Source of the DNA: Chionoecetes opilio
Lineage: Eukaryota > Arthropoda > Malacostraca > Decapoda > Majidae
Assembly: GCA_016584305.1 (NCBI GenBank)
Contig: JACEEZ010020336.1
Span: forward strand, 1 to 64,000
Direction: 5' to 3'
DNA: 64,000 nt
Within the stretch, counting starts at the first letter, position 1. Every line of letters starts with the position of its first letter. The translations under genes were made by a program, and so were the position numbers. The notes beneath the pieces are model-generated. The model worked only from the letters and a program-made list of their open reading frames with translations, ran no database searches and was not told the DNA's origin. This document shows positions 20,579 through 32,669 of this stretch, one piece after another.

Positions 20579-21070
20579 CCCTATGTGGGTCCCAGGTGGG
20601 CTTAACATGGGACCTATGTGGGTCCCAGGTGGGCTTATGGGAGCTATGTGGGTCCCAGGTGGGCTTATGGGAACTATGTGGGTCCCAGGTGGGCTTAACA
20701 TGGGACCTATGTGGGCTTATGGGAACTACGTGGGTCCCAGGTGGGCTTATGGGAACTATGTGGGTCCCAGGTGGGCTTATGGGAACTATGTGGGTCCCAG
20801 GTGGGTTTATGGGAAGAAATATGTGGGTCCCAGGTGGGCTTATGGGAACTATGTGGGTCCCAGGTGGGTTTATGGGAAGAAATATGTGGGTCCCAGGTGG
20901 GCTTATTGGGCAACTATGTGGGTCCCAGGTGGGGTTTATGGAAGAAATATGTGGTCCAGGTGGGCTTAACATGGGACCTATGTGGGCTTATGGAGCTATG
21001 TGGGTCCCAGGGGGCCTAACATGGCCTATGGGGCTTATGCGGAAATAGTGTGGCGTCCCAGGTGGGCTAG
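20579..21070. repeat. 30-bp satellite, copy B
   Basis: The unit TATGTGGGTCCCAGGTGGGC plus TTATGGGAAC repeats about 15-16 times with variants. It is preceded by a palindromic lead-in around GGGACCCATGTGGGCCCC and a CACGCGCACCGTGTGCGCCG block. Because 30 is a multiple of three, frames stay open and give MWVPGGL-type peptides on one strand and THIVPISPPG-type on the other. These are repeat by-products. Confidence 0.9.
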
Positions 21071-21090
21071 ACATGATTGATTTGATTTAT

Positions 21091-21305
21091 ATGCCTACCA
21101 CAATACCCATTGAATCCAACCTATATCTCATGTCTAGCCCAAAATTTTTGGATTTTTGTTTTCCAAAATTTGGAATTTTTTTTCTGCAAATTTTTTTTTT
21201 CAATTTTTTTCTCTTTCAAAAAAAATTCTTCTTCAACATTTTTTGGGATTTTCTCTCAAAAATTGTTATGTTTTTTCCTCAATGTTTTATTTTTTAGATT
21301 GATTA
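21091..21305. repeat. Palindrome left arm, copy B
   Basis: Matches 8180-8400 with indels. The arm ends exactly at the palindrome centre, where the DNA transposon begins. The right arm resumes at 23660-23885. Confidence 0.85.
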
Positions 21306-23659
21306 CACTGGGTAACAGCAAAAAATCGTCAGGGGTTTCTCTGTTGGATTTAGACTAATTTAGGTGTTCTGAGTCCGAATATCACATTGATTTTGCTCTA
21401 TCAGGTCAACTTTTTGAGATTACAGCCATAGGCACCTGACGAGCTATACATATGCTAATACAGGGGTTTTGAGTTAAAGCATATTTTCGTGAAGAATATA
21501 TTCGAATTACAATGCACAGACACGAATAAAGGGAATCCACAATTAGCCAATCAAATTAAATACCGTCTCACCATTACCCCATTCTAATTTCTAAATTTCT
21601 AAACTTCTAAATTTCATTGTCTGGGACACTCAGCTGCACTTTCTTTTTTCTTTCAGTTTATTGTGATGGCTTCGGCGCGACGGTCATGCAGTGATAATCC
21701 TGACGTTTCTGCTACATCTGCGGACAATACACGATGTCAGTGGAGACAGGAAGAACATCACAGGATTTGTGAAGCGCGCCTACGGGGCTTATTTTAAAGT
21801 CAAGCTGGGGACAAGATAAGTCCTGGGCACCGCACACGGTGGGCAAGACGTGCGTGAATTACCTCCGTCGGTGGACGAAGGGCGCGAAAACTTCACTGAA
21901 GTTTGGGATTCCGATGGTTTGGAGGGAAGCGTTTGACCATGCATCGCGATTGTTAATTCTGGACGGCCATCAATACTAGTGGCATAACCGGAAGAATCGG
22001 GCACAGCCTCCAGTACCCCGACCTTCCATCTGCTCCGCCGTCCACTGGATCACTGCGAAGAAATTCCTGTACCAGCGTTCACAGAGCTCCCGACAGCGAC
22101 GACGAGGCAACCCGTACAGACGAGCGAGATATACAGAAGAAAGAGTATGAAGCACAAGATAGTCCGCAGCCCTTTCACAATGTTGTAGCTTAATTTGATC
22201 TGGTTCGGGATCTTCAGCTTTTGTTTTCGAAGACATCTCCGAGCTGTTGGCCTCCAGACTCAAAGAGAAAATCTACTGGCAAGGGACGCGCGTATCACTT
22301 TCTTTCGTAGAAGGGCATGAGGCCTACATGGGCTACTTCTGCCAGGAGGAAGACATCGTGTACTGCCGAGATGTCGCCGGTCTTCTGTTAAACTCGCGCG
22401 CTCCTCAATACGATCCGAGAGATTGGCGACTCTTCATGACAGCTGTAAGCGCTCTTTGAAGTGTGTGCTCCTCCACAACGGAGGAACCAGTTCGCCTCAA
22501 TCCCTCTTGCGCACTCACCACTCTCACAAGAGAAATATGAAGCAGTGAAGTACGGGCTCGACAAATCAATATGAGCAGCACCAATGGATCATCTGCGTCG
22601 ACTGAAGATGGGAACTTCTAACTTGGTCAGCAGGTCGGGTCACGAAGTACCATGCTTTTTATGCATGTGGGACAGTCGAGACAGAGCCCAGCACTAATGT
22701 AAAAGAAAGAGTGCCGGCGCGAGAGCAGTTAAGACCTGGGGCGAGAACATCAAAACGAACCTCTTGTTGAACGGGAGCAGATATGATCCACGCTACACTT
22801 GAACTGGGTTAATGAACAGTCACGCGCGCGTCTGGACAAGGATGGAGTGCTTCAACGACCTGGCCGAGCCTTCCTGGACTGACCATTCGAGAAGCTGAAG
22901 GCGGCATTTTTTCGATGGCCAAGAACGAGCTCATAAGACACAGAGTCCAAAACTCCAGAACACGCTAGAGTGCGCCGCGTGGAAATCGTTTGTGCAGGTG
23001 GTGAACAACTTCTGGGAAGACGAAGGCAGCAAACCACGCCAGATCGTCTCTTCCCAGCAGCATGTAGAGGCCTTCCAAAAAATCGGGTGTTTGAGAGTGA
23101 TTAAGATGCACTCTGTTTGGGTCTCACACATGGAGATTTCCTGAAAAACCTTGGGGCGATGAGCGACGAGCAGGGAGAAAGTTCCATCAGGACATGCGCA
23201 AATGGAGGAGAGGTACCAGGGGAGTGGGACGCCGTCATGATGGCGGACTACGGCTGGTCGCTTGAAGAGAGACAACCCAGCAGCTGCTCACACAGGGAAT
23301 CGAAGAAACGCGATGTATGCCGTGAAACTCGAACTTTTGTGTCACGGTAACGCTCAGTCGTATACGAATATTTGATAATTATGCTATCAATTTGATGGAC
23401 TAAATAAAACTGAATGAATTTGGATACGCTGAACCTTTTATCTTGAGGAAAACGGAAAAAATCATCAGGGGTTCTCAGCTGATGATCCGCAGAAATTTTT
23501 TTTTACGAAAATCGATTTTTTTTAAATTTCTGTAGCAAAAAACCTGACCTGATGAGCCCAAACCAAAGGTCATTTTAGGTGACTAAGAGCATCAAAATTA
23601 GTCTAATTCAGCTGAAAAACCCGGGGCGATTTTCAAAACATATGTTTTGTTACCCAGTG
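21306..23659 (+). mobile_element. CACTG-terminal DNA transposon inserted in the palindrome centre
   Basis: Ends are CACTGGGTAACAGC on the left and GTTACCCAGTG on the right, perfect inverted repeats for 12 bp that continue imperfectly for roughly 100 bp (TTTAGACTAATTTAGGTG on the left, in inverted form near 23590-23620 on the right). The target TTA is present on both sides and once in the empty sites of copies A and C (GATTGATTA...). CAC-type ends with a 3-bp duplication are consistent with the CMC (CACTA/Mirage/Chapaev) superfamily, but I cannot confirm it. The element carries one decayed gene. Confidence 0.8.
21665..23350 (+). pseudogene. Decayed transposon-associated gene
   Basis: Frame pieces in order on the plus strand: a start at ATGGCTTCGGCGCGACG; a WTKG...LKFGIPMVWRE-like segment near 21870-21930; KEKIYWQGTRVSLSF, GYFCQEEDIVYCRDVAGLLL and YDPRDWRLFMTA at 22247-22459; FLCMWDSRDRAQH near 22655; AAWKSFVQVVNNFW near 22975; MSDEQGESS near 23160 and WDAVMMADYGWSLEE near 23225; stop at 23350. 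I recall this motif order from a large family of uncharacterised proteins of about 600 residues, abundant in arthropods and cnidarians. Many frameshifts break this copy. Its position inside terminal inverted repeats argues that the family is, or travels with, a transposase. Confidence 0.72.
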
Positions 23660-24444
23660 TTATAATCAATCCAAAAAAAACCAAATTGAGAAAAAAAAAT
23701 CCAAATTTTTGAGAAGAAAAACAACAATTAGGTGCAGAAAAACAACAAATTTGAAGAAAAAAGAATTTAAAGGAAAAAAAATTTAGAAGAAAAAAAAATC
23801 AAAATTTTGAAGACAAAAACTCCAAAAATTTTGGGTTAGACATGAGATATAGTGGATCATATGGGTATTGTGGGGCAGCATTATATTAAGGTGGTTATTG
23901 CACATATTAATGATCTGCATATTATGCTAAAGGGCTAATTTGGACATAATAGTTTAATAATGCTAAAGAAAAGTGAAACCTTACAGGATTTCAAAATGTG
24001 CTAAGATATAATTTTATTTGTATATCAACCTTTACAAAAGCCTTTAACAATATATAATAATGCATCATTCATATGTGCAACGTTTCGGCCGATACCCAGC
24101 CGCACCAGATATTGGGATGCAGGTCCTTATGTGTGCAGCGTTATGGACCCATGTCTACAAGGGGGCCACATCTCACATGGGGCCGATGAGTTGTAATCTT
24201 CAGGCCAATGCCATTGTCTTTTGAGATGGTTGTAGGTATTTACAAAGTGAAGTGCTGTATACAATTGTTATTTATATAGGACTATGTCACAAGTGTATGT
24301 CAATAATATAAAACACTCATGTTAAGTTTATTATTCATTTTGATTTTGAATACACTATTAATATTAATAATAATTAATATATAATAGAATTATATGACAA
24401 AATAATAATAGAAATTGATATGACTAAAATAATATAATAATACT
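23660..24444. repeat. Palindrome right arm and flank, copy B
   Basis: Right arm to about 23885, then the AT-rich flank matching 8631-9194, including CAGCCGCACCAGATATTGGG at about 24098. No gene seen. Confidence 0.7.
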
Positions 24445-25010
24445 AATATGCATAGCCTATACCTAGCAATCATCAATCAGTCAATCATAGGGGGCATACG
24501 CAGGGGGGCGCGTTGCCTCGCCCACCCTACGAAGCCGCTCTGGGGGTCACAAGGCGCGAGTCCCATGCAGGCTCCTTTCCCATACCAAGCAAACTCTCAA
24601 CAGGAAACATTCAACTTGCCTAAACCACGAGCCTTGTGGGCGGGGCCCATCTTGCCTCCGCTACGCTGATTGTCTTAAAGATACAATATACCTCTTTTGT
24701 TATGTGTAATTTCTTCTGCCAAATTTCTAAGGTGAAAGCCGCGTAATATAATTGAAAGCGTATCATCGGACCGTCTAACCTCATAAGACATTATAGGGAA
24801 AATCTGACGTTAACAGCTATATGAAAAGATGTAGATATAAACCTGATGGGGAAGGGCTCGGTTTCAGGTAGGGCGTGCCACATGCTCATCATATCAGCGA
24901 AAGTTGGCACGACGGACTATCAAGATAATAGGCCTCGATTCAGTCTCCGGTGCAATCGCTGATTGACACATAATCATCCAGCGATTAATCCTATGATTCG
25001 GGGAAGACAC
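24445..25010 (-). mobile_element. RTE-type LINE 3' end, copy B
   Basis: Same segment as 9195-9790 with many single-base indels. The minus frame shows PETESRPIILIVRR near the upstream end. Tail ATCAATCAGTCAATCA on the plus strand at about 24470-24485. Confidence 0.7.
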
Positions 25011-25678
25011 TAAATTACAATGGCCTGATGATAATGATAGATGATAAAAAGATGATAAAAAAAATTCACTGATCTTTAAAAAATTCTTGAAAAAGGAAGT
25101 TTTTCCAGTTGGTGACAAGAACAATTTTTTCACGATCAACTCTATTGTTGTATAGCAAACAGTTGTCTCCTTCATTGCATCCCATATAAACTTTGTCACC
25201 ACGGTATTTTTTGTACTGTGACACTTACTGTATCAAGAGGATAGGACCTGTCAAGGGTGTTCCCATGGCAGTTTTTCTACTGACTTTATTTGTAAAAATG
25301 GCTTTTATCAGACTTTCTTTTAACTGAATACGCATAGCAGCTGCGCTACTGGATTTTGAGGTCTTCCTACCATATGTTTAATTGCATTTAACACATTTTC
25401 ATATGGGAAGCAAGAAATATTATCTGGGGAGCCCATATCGACGCACATCCTGGACAATGGAGTCAAAATTGAACATTATAGACAATTAAGCCCATCCGCA
25501 CCCTATATACCAGCCAAAAATATTTTACAAAATGATTCCAAGTAGCTTTTCAGCAGTCCACAGTGGAAGTGAACACAAGTCACTCACAAGATACGAATTG
25601 TCCTGATAGGACCATAAAGTTCTGTTATTGAAAGTCTGGTATTTTACCAAGCAAGACTATACATGCCAAGTGTACAAC

Positions 25679-26160
25679 CAGAGCTGGGGCAGTATTTAAA
25701 TACATTGTATTTAAATAAGAAATTTTAATACATTTGTGTATTTAGAAGCTGCATGTGTAAATACATTGGTTTTCACGTATTTAAAGTACAGTATTTAAAT
25801 ATTTAATTAGGTTAAATACTCATTAATATAATACTGTAAGTACCTTTTTTAATCAGGGAAATTTGTGGCATAAACCCGCCAACTATCTGGCAAAAAAACA
25901 CCCTGATGTTAGTGAAAATTGTGAACACGGTGTGAGTCACGACTACGGTAAACTGAAGCTGTTACATGAGTTACAGTTATTTGTTGTTCAGTTCAGGAAA
26001 TATACAATAGGAAAGTAGTCCTGTATCATTTATCAAGCATTTTATATTGTTAATCAGAATACTGAATAGTACATGTAAAAATGTCTGTATTTAAATGTAT
26101 TTACAAAATGTATTTAAATACAATTGAAGTAGTAAGAGTTTGTATTTTATGTTTATATTA
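25679..26160. mobile_element. hAT-like MITE, copy B, right end missing
   Basis: Begins CAGAGCTGGGGCAG and follows the A copy to about 26160, where it jumps into GGAATATAAGGCCTCTTCC, the start of copy C. The terminal TGCCCAGCTCTG is lost, so the B/C junction cuts this element. Confidence 0.72.
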
Positions 26161-26164
26161 GAGT

Positions 26165-26654
26165 TGGAATATAAGGCCTCTTCCATTTGCGACATTCAGG
26201 AACCACAGTTACGGGAACAAGAATTCAGGCGTTCCATCTGCGCACGACAACCTGGGTCCGAGGGCGGACGCGACGCGTAGTGAAGCAACAAAACATTGAA
26301 ATTTCTCTCTACCCACATAGAAGCCCACTGGAGAGAAGGCAATTTATGTAGTTAACCTTAATTGTTTGCATGGTATATTATATGTATCAGAAAAACGAAA
26401 TATGGCAAGGAAAAGCGTGAATTAAATTCTGCTTGTATGATATCTGCCATTATAGCTGTCCCACAAAGTTATTACATGACGACGAGTTTTAAGTGAAATT
26501 TTAAGTTTATCAATTTCGTTCAGTTTCAAACCAGCCAGCACTCGGAGACATGGGACCCATGTGGGGCCCCATGTGGGCTACTATATGTGCCCTTGTGGGT
26601 ATCTCACATGTGGCCCATATAGCTTTGTCCACGCGCACCGTGTGCGCCGCGTGT
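26165..26654. repeat. Start of copy C: unit lead-in
   Basis: Matches 20091-20578 (GGCCTCTTCCATTTGCGACA, GAATTCAGGCGTTCCATCTG, the foldback-arm fragment, and the GGGACCCATGTGGGGCCCC lead-in), with indels. Confidence 0.75.
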
Positions 26655-27085
26655 GGGGTGCCTATGTGGCACGTCCCCAGGTGGGGCTTAACATGGGACC
26701 TATGTGGTCCAAGGTGGGGCTTATGCGGAGCTATGTGGGCTCCAAGGTTGGGTTATGGGAAACTAGTGGGTCCCAGGTGGGCTTTCAACATGGGACCTAT
26801 GTGGGCTTATGGGAACTACGTGGTCCCAGGGTGGGCTTATGGGAACTATGTGGGTCCCCAGGGTGGGATTATGAAACTATGTGGGTCCCAGGTGTGTTTA
26901 TGGGAAGGAAAATATATGGGGTCCCCAGGTGGCTTATGGGAACTAGTGGGTCCCAGGTGGGTTTATGGGAAGAAAATATGTGGGTCCCAGGGGGTTAACA
27001 TGGGGACCTATGTGGCTTATGGGAGTTGTGGGTCCAGTGGGCCTAACATGGCCTATGTGGGCTTATGGATATGTGGGTCCAGGTG
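26655..27085. repeat. 30-bp satellite, copy C
   Basis: Same unit as copy B but with more irregular spacing. About 13-14 units; runs directly into the palindrome. Confidence 0.87.
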
Positions 27086-27110
27086 GGCTAGACAGATTGA
27101 TTTGATTTAT

Positions 27111-27531
27111 ATGCCTACCACAATACCGCATATGAATCCAACCTATATTCATGTCAGCCCAAAAATTTTGGATTTTTGTTCTTCAAAATTTGGATTCTTT
27201 TTCTTCAAAATTTTTTTTTTCAATTTTTTCTCTCCAAAAAAAAAATTCTTCTTCAACATTTGGATTTTCCTGTCTCAAATGTTAATTTTTTTTCTAATTT
27301 TTTATTTTTAGATTGATTAAATCAATCCAAAAAAAAAATCAAATGAGAAAAAAAATCCAAAATTTTGAAAGAAAAAACAACAATATGAAGAAAAACAACA
27401 ATTTGAAGAAAAAAGAATTTAAAAGAAAAAAATTTAGAAGAAAAAAATCCAAAATTGAAGAAAAAAATCCAAAATTTTGGGTTAGACATGAGATATAGGT
27501 TGGATTCATATGGGTATTGTGTGGGCATGGC
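27111..27531. repeat. Large palindrome, copy C (uninterrupted)
   Basis: Arms meet at GATTGATTAAATCAATCC near 27311-27328. This gives the empty-site sequence for the transposon insertion in copy B. Confidence 0.85.
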
Positions 27532-28104
27532 ATTATTTAAGGTGGTTATTGCACATATAATGATGGCATTATTATGCTAAAGTGGCGAATTTGGACATAA
27601 TAGTTATATATGCTAAGAAAAGTGAAAACCGTCAGATTTCAAAATGGTAAGATTTATAATTTTATTTTGTATATCAACCTTTACAAAGCCCCCTTTAAAC
27701 AATATATTTATAATAATGCATCATTCATATGTGCAACGTTTCGGCACTATACCCAGCCAGCACCAGATATTGGGAGGCATTTCCTTATGTGTGCAGCTTC
27801 GGACCCATGGTCTCATGGGGCCCCCATCTCACATGGGGCCCGTAATGAGTTGTATCTTAGGCCAATGCCATTGTTCTTTTGAGATGGGTGTAGGTATTAC
27901 AAAGTGAAGTGCTGTATACAATTGTGATTTTATATAGACTATGCACAATGTATGTCAATAATAATAAAACCACAATCATTTTAAGTTTATTATCATTTTG
28001 ATTTGGAATACAATATTAAGAATAATCAATAATTAATATAATATGAATTATATGACAAAATAATAATAGAAATGATATGATAAAATAATATAATAATAAT
28101 ATAT

Positions 28105-28695
28105 GCATAGCCTACTACCTAGAACAATCAATCATCAATCATTGGCGGGAATACGCCGGGGGCGCGCGTTGCCTCGCCCCACCCTACGACGCCGCTTTCG
28201 GGGGTCACAACGCGCGAAGTCCCCATGCAGGCTCCATTGTGCCATACCCAAGCAACTCTCAACAGGAAACATCAACTTGGCTGTAACAACGAGCCTTGGC
28301 GGGGGCACCCTTTGCTCCTACGCTGGATTGTTTCTTACAGATAAAATATACCTTCCTTTTTTGTTATGTGTAATTCTCTTCTGACAAAAATTTAAATGGT
28401 GAACGCGGTAATATAATTGAAAGCGTTATCATCGACCGTCTAACCTCATAAGACATTATGGGGAAATCTGACGTTAAACAGCTATATGAAACAAATCTGT
28501 AGGATATAACCTGATGGGAAGGATCGGTTTATCAGGGTAGCGTGCCACATGCTCACATATAGCCGAAGTTTGGCACTGACGGACTATGCAGGAAAATAGG
28601 CCTCGATTCAGTCTCACGGATGCAATCGGCTGATTTGACACATAATAATCATTCCCAGCCGATATCCTATGATTCTGGGGAAGACACTAATTACC
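28105..28695 (-). mobile_element. RTE-type LINE 3' end, copy C
   Basis: Same order of segments as 9195-9790, including the tail ATCAATCATCAATCATTGG on the plus strand. Frameshifted throughout. Confidence 0.7.
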
Positions 28696-29368
28696 AAATG
28701 GCCTGAGGATAATGATAGATGATAAAAAAGATGATAAAAAAAATCCACTGATCTTTAAAAATTCTTGAAAAATTTTAAGTTTTTCCAGTTGGTGACAAGA
28801 ACAATTTTTCACAATCACAAACTCTATGTTTATATTCAAAACAGTTGTCTCCTTCATTGCATCCAATAAAACTTTTGTTCAACCACGGGTATTTTTGTTA
28901 CTGTTGACACTTACTGTACTCAAGAGGGATAGGACCTGTCAAGTGTGGTTTACCAATGGCAGTTTTTTTCCTGGAATTTATTGTAAAAAATGGCTTTATC
29001 AGACCTTTCTTTTTTACTGAAATACGGCATAGCAGCTGCGCACTGGATTTTGAGTCTTCCTACCATATGTTTTAATTCATTTAACACATTTTATTATGGG
29101 GAAGCAAGAAAATATTATCTGGAGCCCCCATATCGAAACGCATCATCCTGACAATGTGAGTCAAAAATGAAATTATAATGACAATTTAAGACCATCTGCA
29201 CCCTAATACAGCAAAAATATTTCCAAAAATGCTCAGTAGCTTTTCAGCAGTCCAGTGAAGTGAACACAAGCTACTCACAAGCATACGAATTGCTACTCGA
29301 AGGGGACCCATAGTTCTGTATTGAAAGTTGGTATTTACCAAGCAAGACTATACATGCCAGTGTACAAC
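28696..29368. other. Unit sequence, copy C, unrecognised
   Basis: Counterpart of 9791-10446. The minus frame seen in A is broken here by indels. Confidence 0.5.
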
Positions 29369-29866
29369 CAGAGCTGGGCAGTTAGTATTTAAAATACATT
29401 TTATTTAAATAAGAAATTTAATACATTTGTGTATTTAGAGCGCATTTTTAAAATACATTGGTTTTCCGTTATTTAAGTACAGTATTTAAATAATTTAATT
29501 AGTGTTTAAATACTCATAATATAATACTGTAAGTACTTTTTTATCAGGAAAATTTTAGGCCATAAACCCGTCCAACTATCTGGCAACCCGATGTTAGTGA
29601 AAATTGTGAACACGGTTGTGGAGTCACGACTTACGGTAACTGAAGTGTTACTGAAGTTACAGTATTGTTGTTCAGTTCAGGAAAACTAACAATAGGAAAG
29701 TATCCTTTTATCATTATCAAGCATTTATATTGTTAATCATGAATTTAACGGAATAAATGTAAAAAATTGGTATTTAACTTATTACAAAATGTATAAATAC
29801 AATTGAAGTTATTAGGAGTTTGTATTTAATTTGTATTAGTATTTGGAATTTAGTGCCCAGCTCTTT
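29369..29866. mobile_element. hAT-like MITE, copy C
   Basis: CAGAGCTGGGCAG at the left and GTGCCCAGCTCTTTG at the right, with TATTTAAAATACATT-type interior. Left flank TGTACAAC; right flank TGTAGCCTACAAC. Confidence 0.72.
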
Positions 29867-30060
29867 GTGTAGCCTACAACAAAAATTGATTGACTTCTGT
29901 GTCTAACACATTCCAAATTCAGGACAATTTTATCTTGCTTTCTGGCCTCGGTGCTCATTCGGTCGTCAGGGAGATCAATAAAAGGAGGATCAGAGATCAG
30001 AAAAATAAATCATAATAGCTATTGATGATGGATGATGATAATCTACAGGAATCAAGGGAC

Positions 30061-30272
30061 TTGCCTAACAGTTCCTTGACTTGTGTCATGGGGGAGAGGT
30101 AGTCTACGATGGTGCATCAGTAGGTGAGGCAGGGCGGCAGCATCATGAAGGTGTGGGTGTCCTTGCAGCAGGTCCAGCACGTCGAACAGCCACACCCGGC
30201 ACTGTGTACTGGTACCCCGACAGCGACGACAGCAGCTGCGAGCACGCCGCAAAGGCCGGCATGTTGCTGCGC
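30061..30272 (-). CDS. DOP1: DOP1/Dopey-like gene, exon d, copy C
   Basis: Acceptor TGTGTCAGTCAG at 30273. The text allows the AACATGCCGGCCTTTGCGGC, CGCTGTCG and GACGTGCTGGACCTGCTGC segments that correspond to NMPAFAA, a serine-rich block, and DVLDLL. Frameshifts differ in position from those of copy A, so neither copy alone is an open exon. The last codons read QVKELLGK if the frame is kept at the donor. Confidence 0.55.
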
Positions 30273-30524
30273 CTGACTGACACACACACAAAAGAAGAAC
30301 CACAGTAAACATTATGTGAATTAGGAGCCTATTGAGTATAAATAAATGTTGAAATGTCACTGTCTATACAATGTTCAAGTTCTTACATAACAAAAAGATT
30401 ACCATGTGTTACGATGAATGATGAGCGAAAGGAGTAAAAAAAATAATGCAGCGTTTTGTAAATGTGTCATTTTCTGCAAATTATTTTTTTTGTGTCTAGT
30501 ACAATGTGGGTTCATTTCCGAATA

Positions 30525-30600
30525 CTGTGAACAGGAAAGACCAGTGTAGGTCTCACAGCCTCATGTAGATTCCTTATTTCTTATGTTCTCCCCCCTTCCC
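30525..30600 (+). mobile_element. CR1-like 3' tail fragment, copy C
   Basis: GACCAGTGTAGGTCTCACAG, CTTATTTCTTATGTTC. Counterpart of 11615-11690. Confidence 0.6.
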
Positions 30601-30614
30601 CCACTATTACTCAC

Positions 30615-30767
30615 ATTGGTTGCACAGGTAGGGCACCACGTGGGCCATGATGTGGTGGAGCAGTGGCACCACCTGTCCTTCTCACTCACGTACAGCAAGG
30701 TCCAACAGAGACGCCAGCAGCTCCGCCAGCACACCTCAGGGTCGCCACACTGTACACTGACCGGCAT
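30615..30767 (-). CDS. DOP1: DOP1/Dopey-like gene, exon c, copy C
   Basis: Counterpart of 11694-11843 with at least three indels. Segments for SVQCGDPE and AHVVPYLCN are readable in different frames. The acceptor is CAG before ATGCCGGTCAG, where copy A has AAG before ATCGTCAGTG. Confidence 0.55.
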
Positions 30768-30777
30768 CTGTTAAGCA

Positions 30778-30860
30778 AACTAAGAACATAAGAGCATAAA
30801 GAAAATAAGGAAGACTATAATGAAGGCCATTGAAGACCTACAGTGGTAGTTCATGTTTTG
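30778..30860 (-). mobile_element. CR1-like 3' tail fragment, inverted, copy C
   Basis: CTAAGAACATAAGAGCATAA then AAAATAAGGAAG on the plus strand. Counterpart of 11858-11945. Confidence 0.68.
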
Positions 30861-31314
30861 GATTTACTTGCGAGCATATTTCTGCAATATGGAAGTGATA
30901 AATTACAGCAATTCTCAGACTGTTGTCTGACTTGGAGGTGACTGAGATGACGGGAATAAATGATTGGCATGAAAGGATAAGATAAGAGTGAATGTTTTGG
31001 GTAAGCCTCCAAAGATGTGGGAAAGGGAAGAAAAGGAAAAGCAAGAAGAAGAAGAGAATAAGAAGAGGAAAAGGGATAGCAGTGTGGAGTGTGTTGGAGT
31101 GCTTGGGAGAAGAGGAGGGATGGGAGAGTTATAGGGAAGGAGTGTGCAGGAGTACAGTGTAGGACAGGAGTAAGTGTGTAAGTGTAATTTTCTGTCGCAG
31201 GCAGGTAGCAGTTTCGAAGGGGTTTCATAGCAGCATCAAAGATATTGTAACTGAAATTTACACTATGTTCAAGTTCTGAGGAGCAAACTAGAATTTTCAT
31301 ACGTTAACGCCTAC

Positions 31315-31431
31315 TTTCTTCTCCTGGTGCTCTGCCTCAACCGTGAGGGTTGCGTCTCAGCCAGGTGGTGGACCCAAGGCACGAGCCGGACAATATACTG
31401 CAGGATTCCAGCAAATTTGCGTGACAACCTC
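31315..31431 (-). CDS. DOP1: DOP1/Dopey-like gene, exon b, copy C
   Basis: Between acceptor TCCCTGCAG and donor GTAGGC. The frame breaks, but ACCACCTGGCTGAGACGCAA reads TTWLRR and the following text, less one base, reads NLTVEAEHQEKK. This supports the family's TTWLRRN motif better than copy A does. It is 117 bp against 111 in A, with insertions. Confidence 0.68.
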
Positions 31432-31962
31432 CTGCAGGGAAAGAAAAGAAATACTGCATTGAAAAAGATTCCTAGTAAAAATGAGATAAGAAACAATTCC
31501 TTTTTTTTTCATTGATAATTTCAACAGATGACCTACCCATAAAGCATAGAACCTTTGGGACATTCAGAAGAATACTTGGCTACATTTACAGCTCATAAAC
31601 TAAAGAGTTTCTACAAAAACAGTAAAACATGCACAGGAAAATGGCAAAACAGTAGTAACTTGGCACAAAGATCACAGTTGATGGTTGTGGCAGTTCATGA
31701 TCAGGGACACAGGATATTACTGATTTAACCCTTGGAGACCCAGAACGTAATTCCACTGTAATTGGGTACCATTTAGACGATTTTTAATTAATATAAGCAA
31801 TATTTTATAGATATGACCCGTGTAGTATTCCTTGTCCACTAGCTAATTTAGTATATTTAAGTTAGTTTTCGTTTATTTTATGGCTAAACAGACAATTGTA
31901 TACAGCAAAAGGAAAGACTCTGTGGACGTGAAGGGGGTAAAGCACATGGACAACATTCTGAC

Positions 31963-32184
31963 CTGGAGTTCTTTGACATCTTTCTTCTCCTGTAAGGCTG
32001 GCGCTCATTGCACAAATTCGTTAAGTATGGCTAGGAGAACCAGCGGTGCCGGGGGGGGAGTGTGAGCATTACCTTCCCCTCACCATGGACACCAGTGCCA
32101 CCCAGCACTCCCCAGCTGAGACCCGGGACACTGCTGCGCATACACGTAGAACACCTGCAGCACACCACACCTCCAGGGCAGGAT
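31963..32184 (-). CDS. DOP1: DOP1/Dopey-like gene, exon a, copy C
   Basis: Acceptor TGTGCGCAG at 32185 and donor CTCCAG|GTCAGAATG at 31962. Readable pieces: QVFYVYAQQCPG near the acceptor, LAILNEFVQ, and EKKDVKELQ at the donor. The GTTCTACGTGTATGCGCAGC text is clearer than in copy A. Frameshifts lie between the pieces. Confidence 0.62.
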
Positions 32185-32669
32185 CTGCGCACAGACAATA
32201 ATGACCATGAACACCACACATCAAAAAACACACAAAATCCTTATTAAATTATATCTTTTATCCCCGGCATATTACACGAGGAAAATATTTTGTGATTTCT
32301 TAGTCACTAACATGTCTGCACTTCACCGGGCTGTTTCTATACTAGTGCGAACTATGCGCTTGGCATAGGCCCCAAAACCCCCAAGGGGCCCCCAAGTGTT
32401 GTGCCATTATTATTATTATCTTTTAATCTAGTCTCTTATCCTCTTAAAATGCACCAAATTTATGCATTTTACATTACTAAAGGGTGCCCCCGGACCACCT
32501 GTAGAGGCTAGAAATTCCCCCCACAATAGTTTTACAAAATAGTCCCCAAAACAGCATTCAGCATAAGGCCCCAAAAAGGCTAGAAACGGCACTGGGCACT
32601 TCACTGCTAATAGATATAATAACAACCTGCTACGCTTCACCTGATAATAGTAAAACCTGTACCGTCACT

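Noticed and set aside
20334..21048. Long frames of MWVPGGL or THIVPISPPG type
   Set aside because: The 30-bp satellite unit is a multiple of three and lacks stops, so both strands open without selection.
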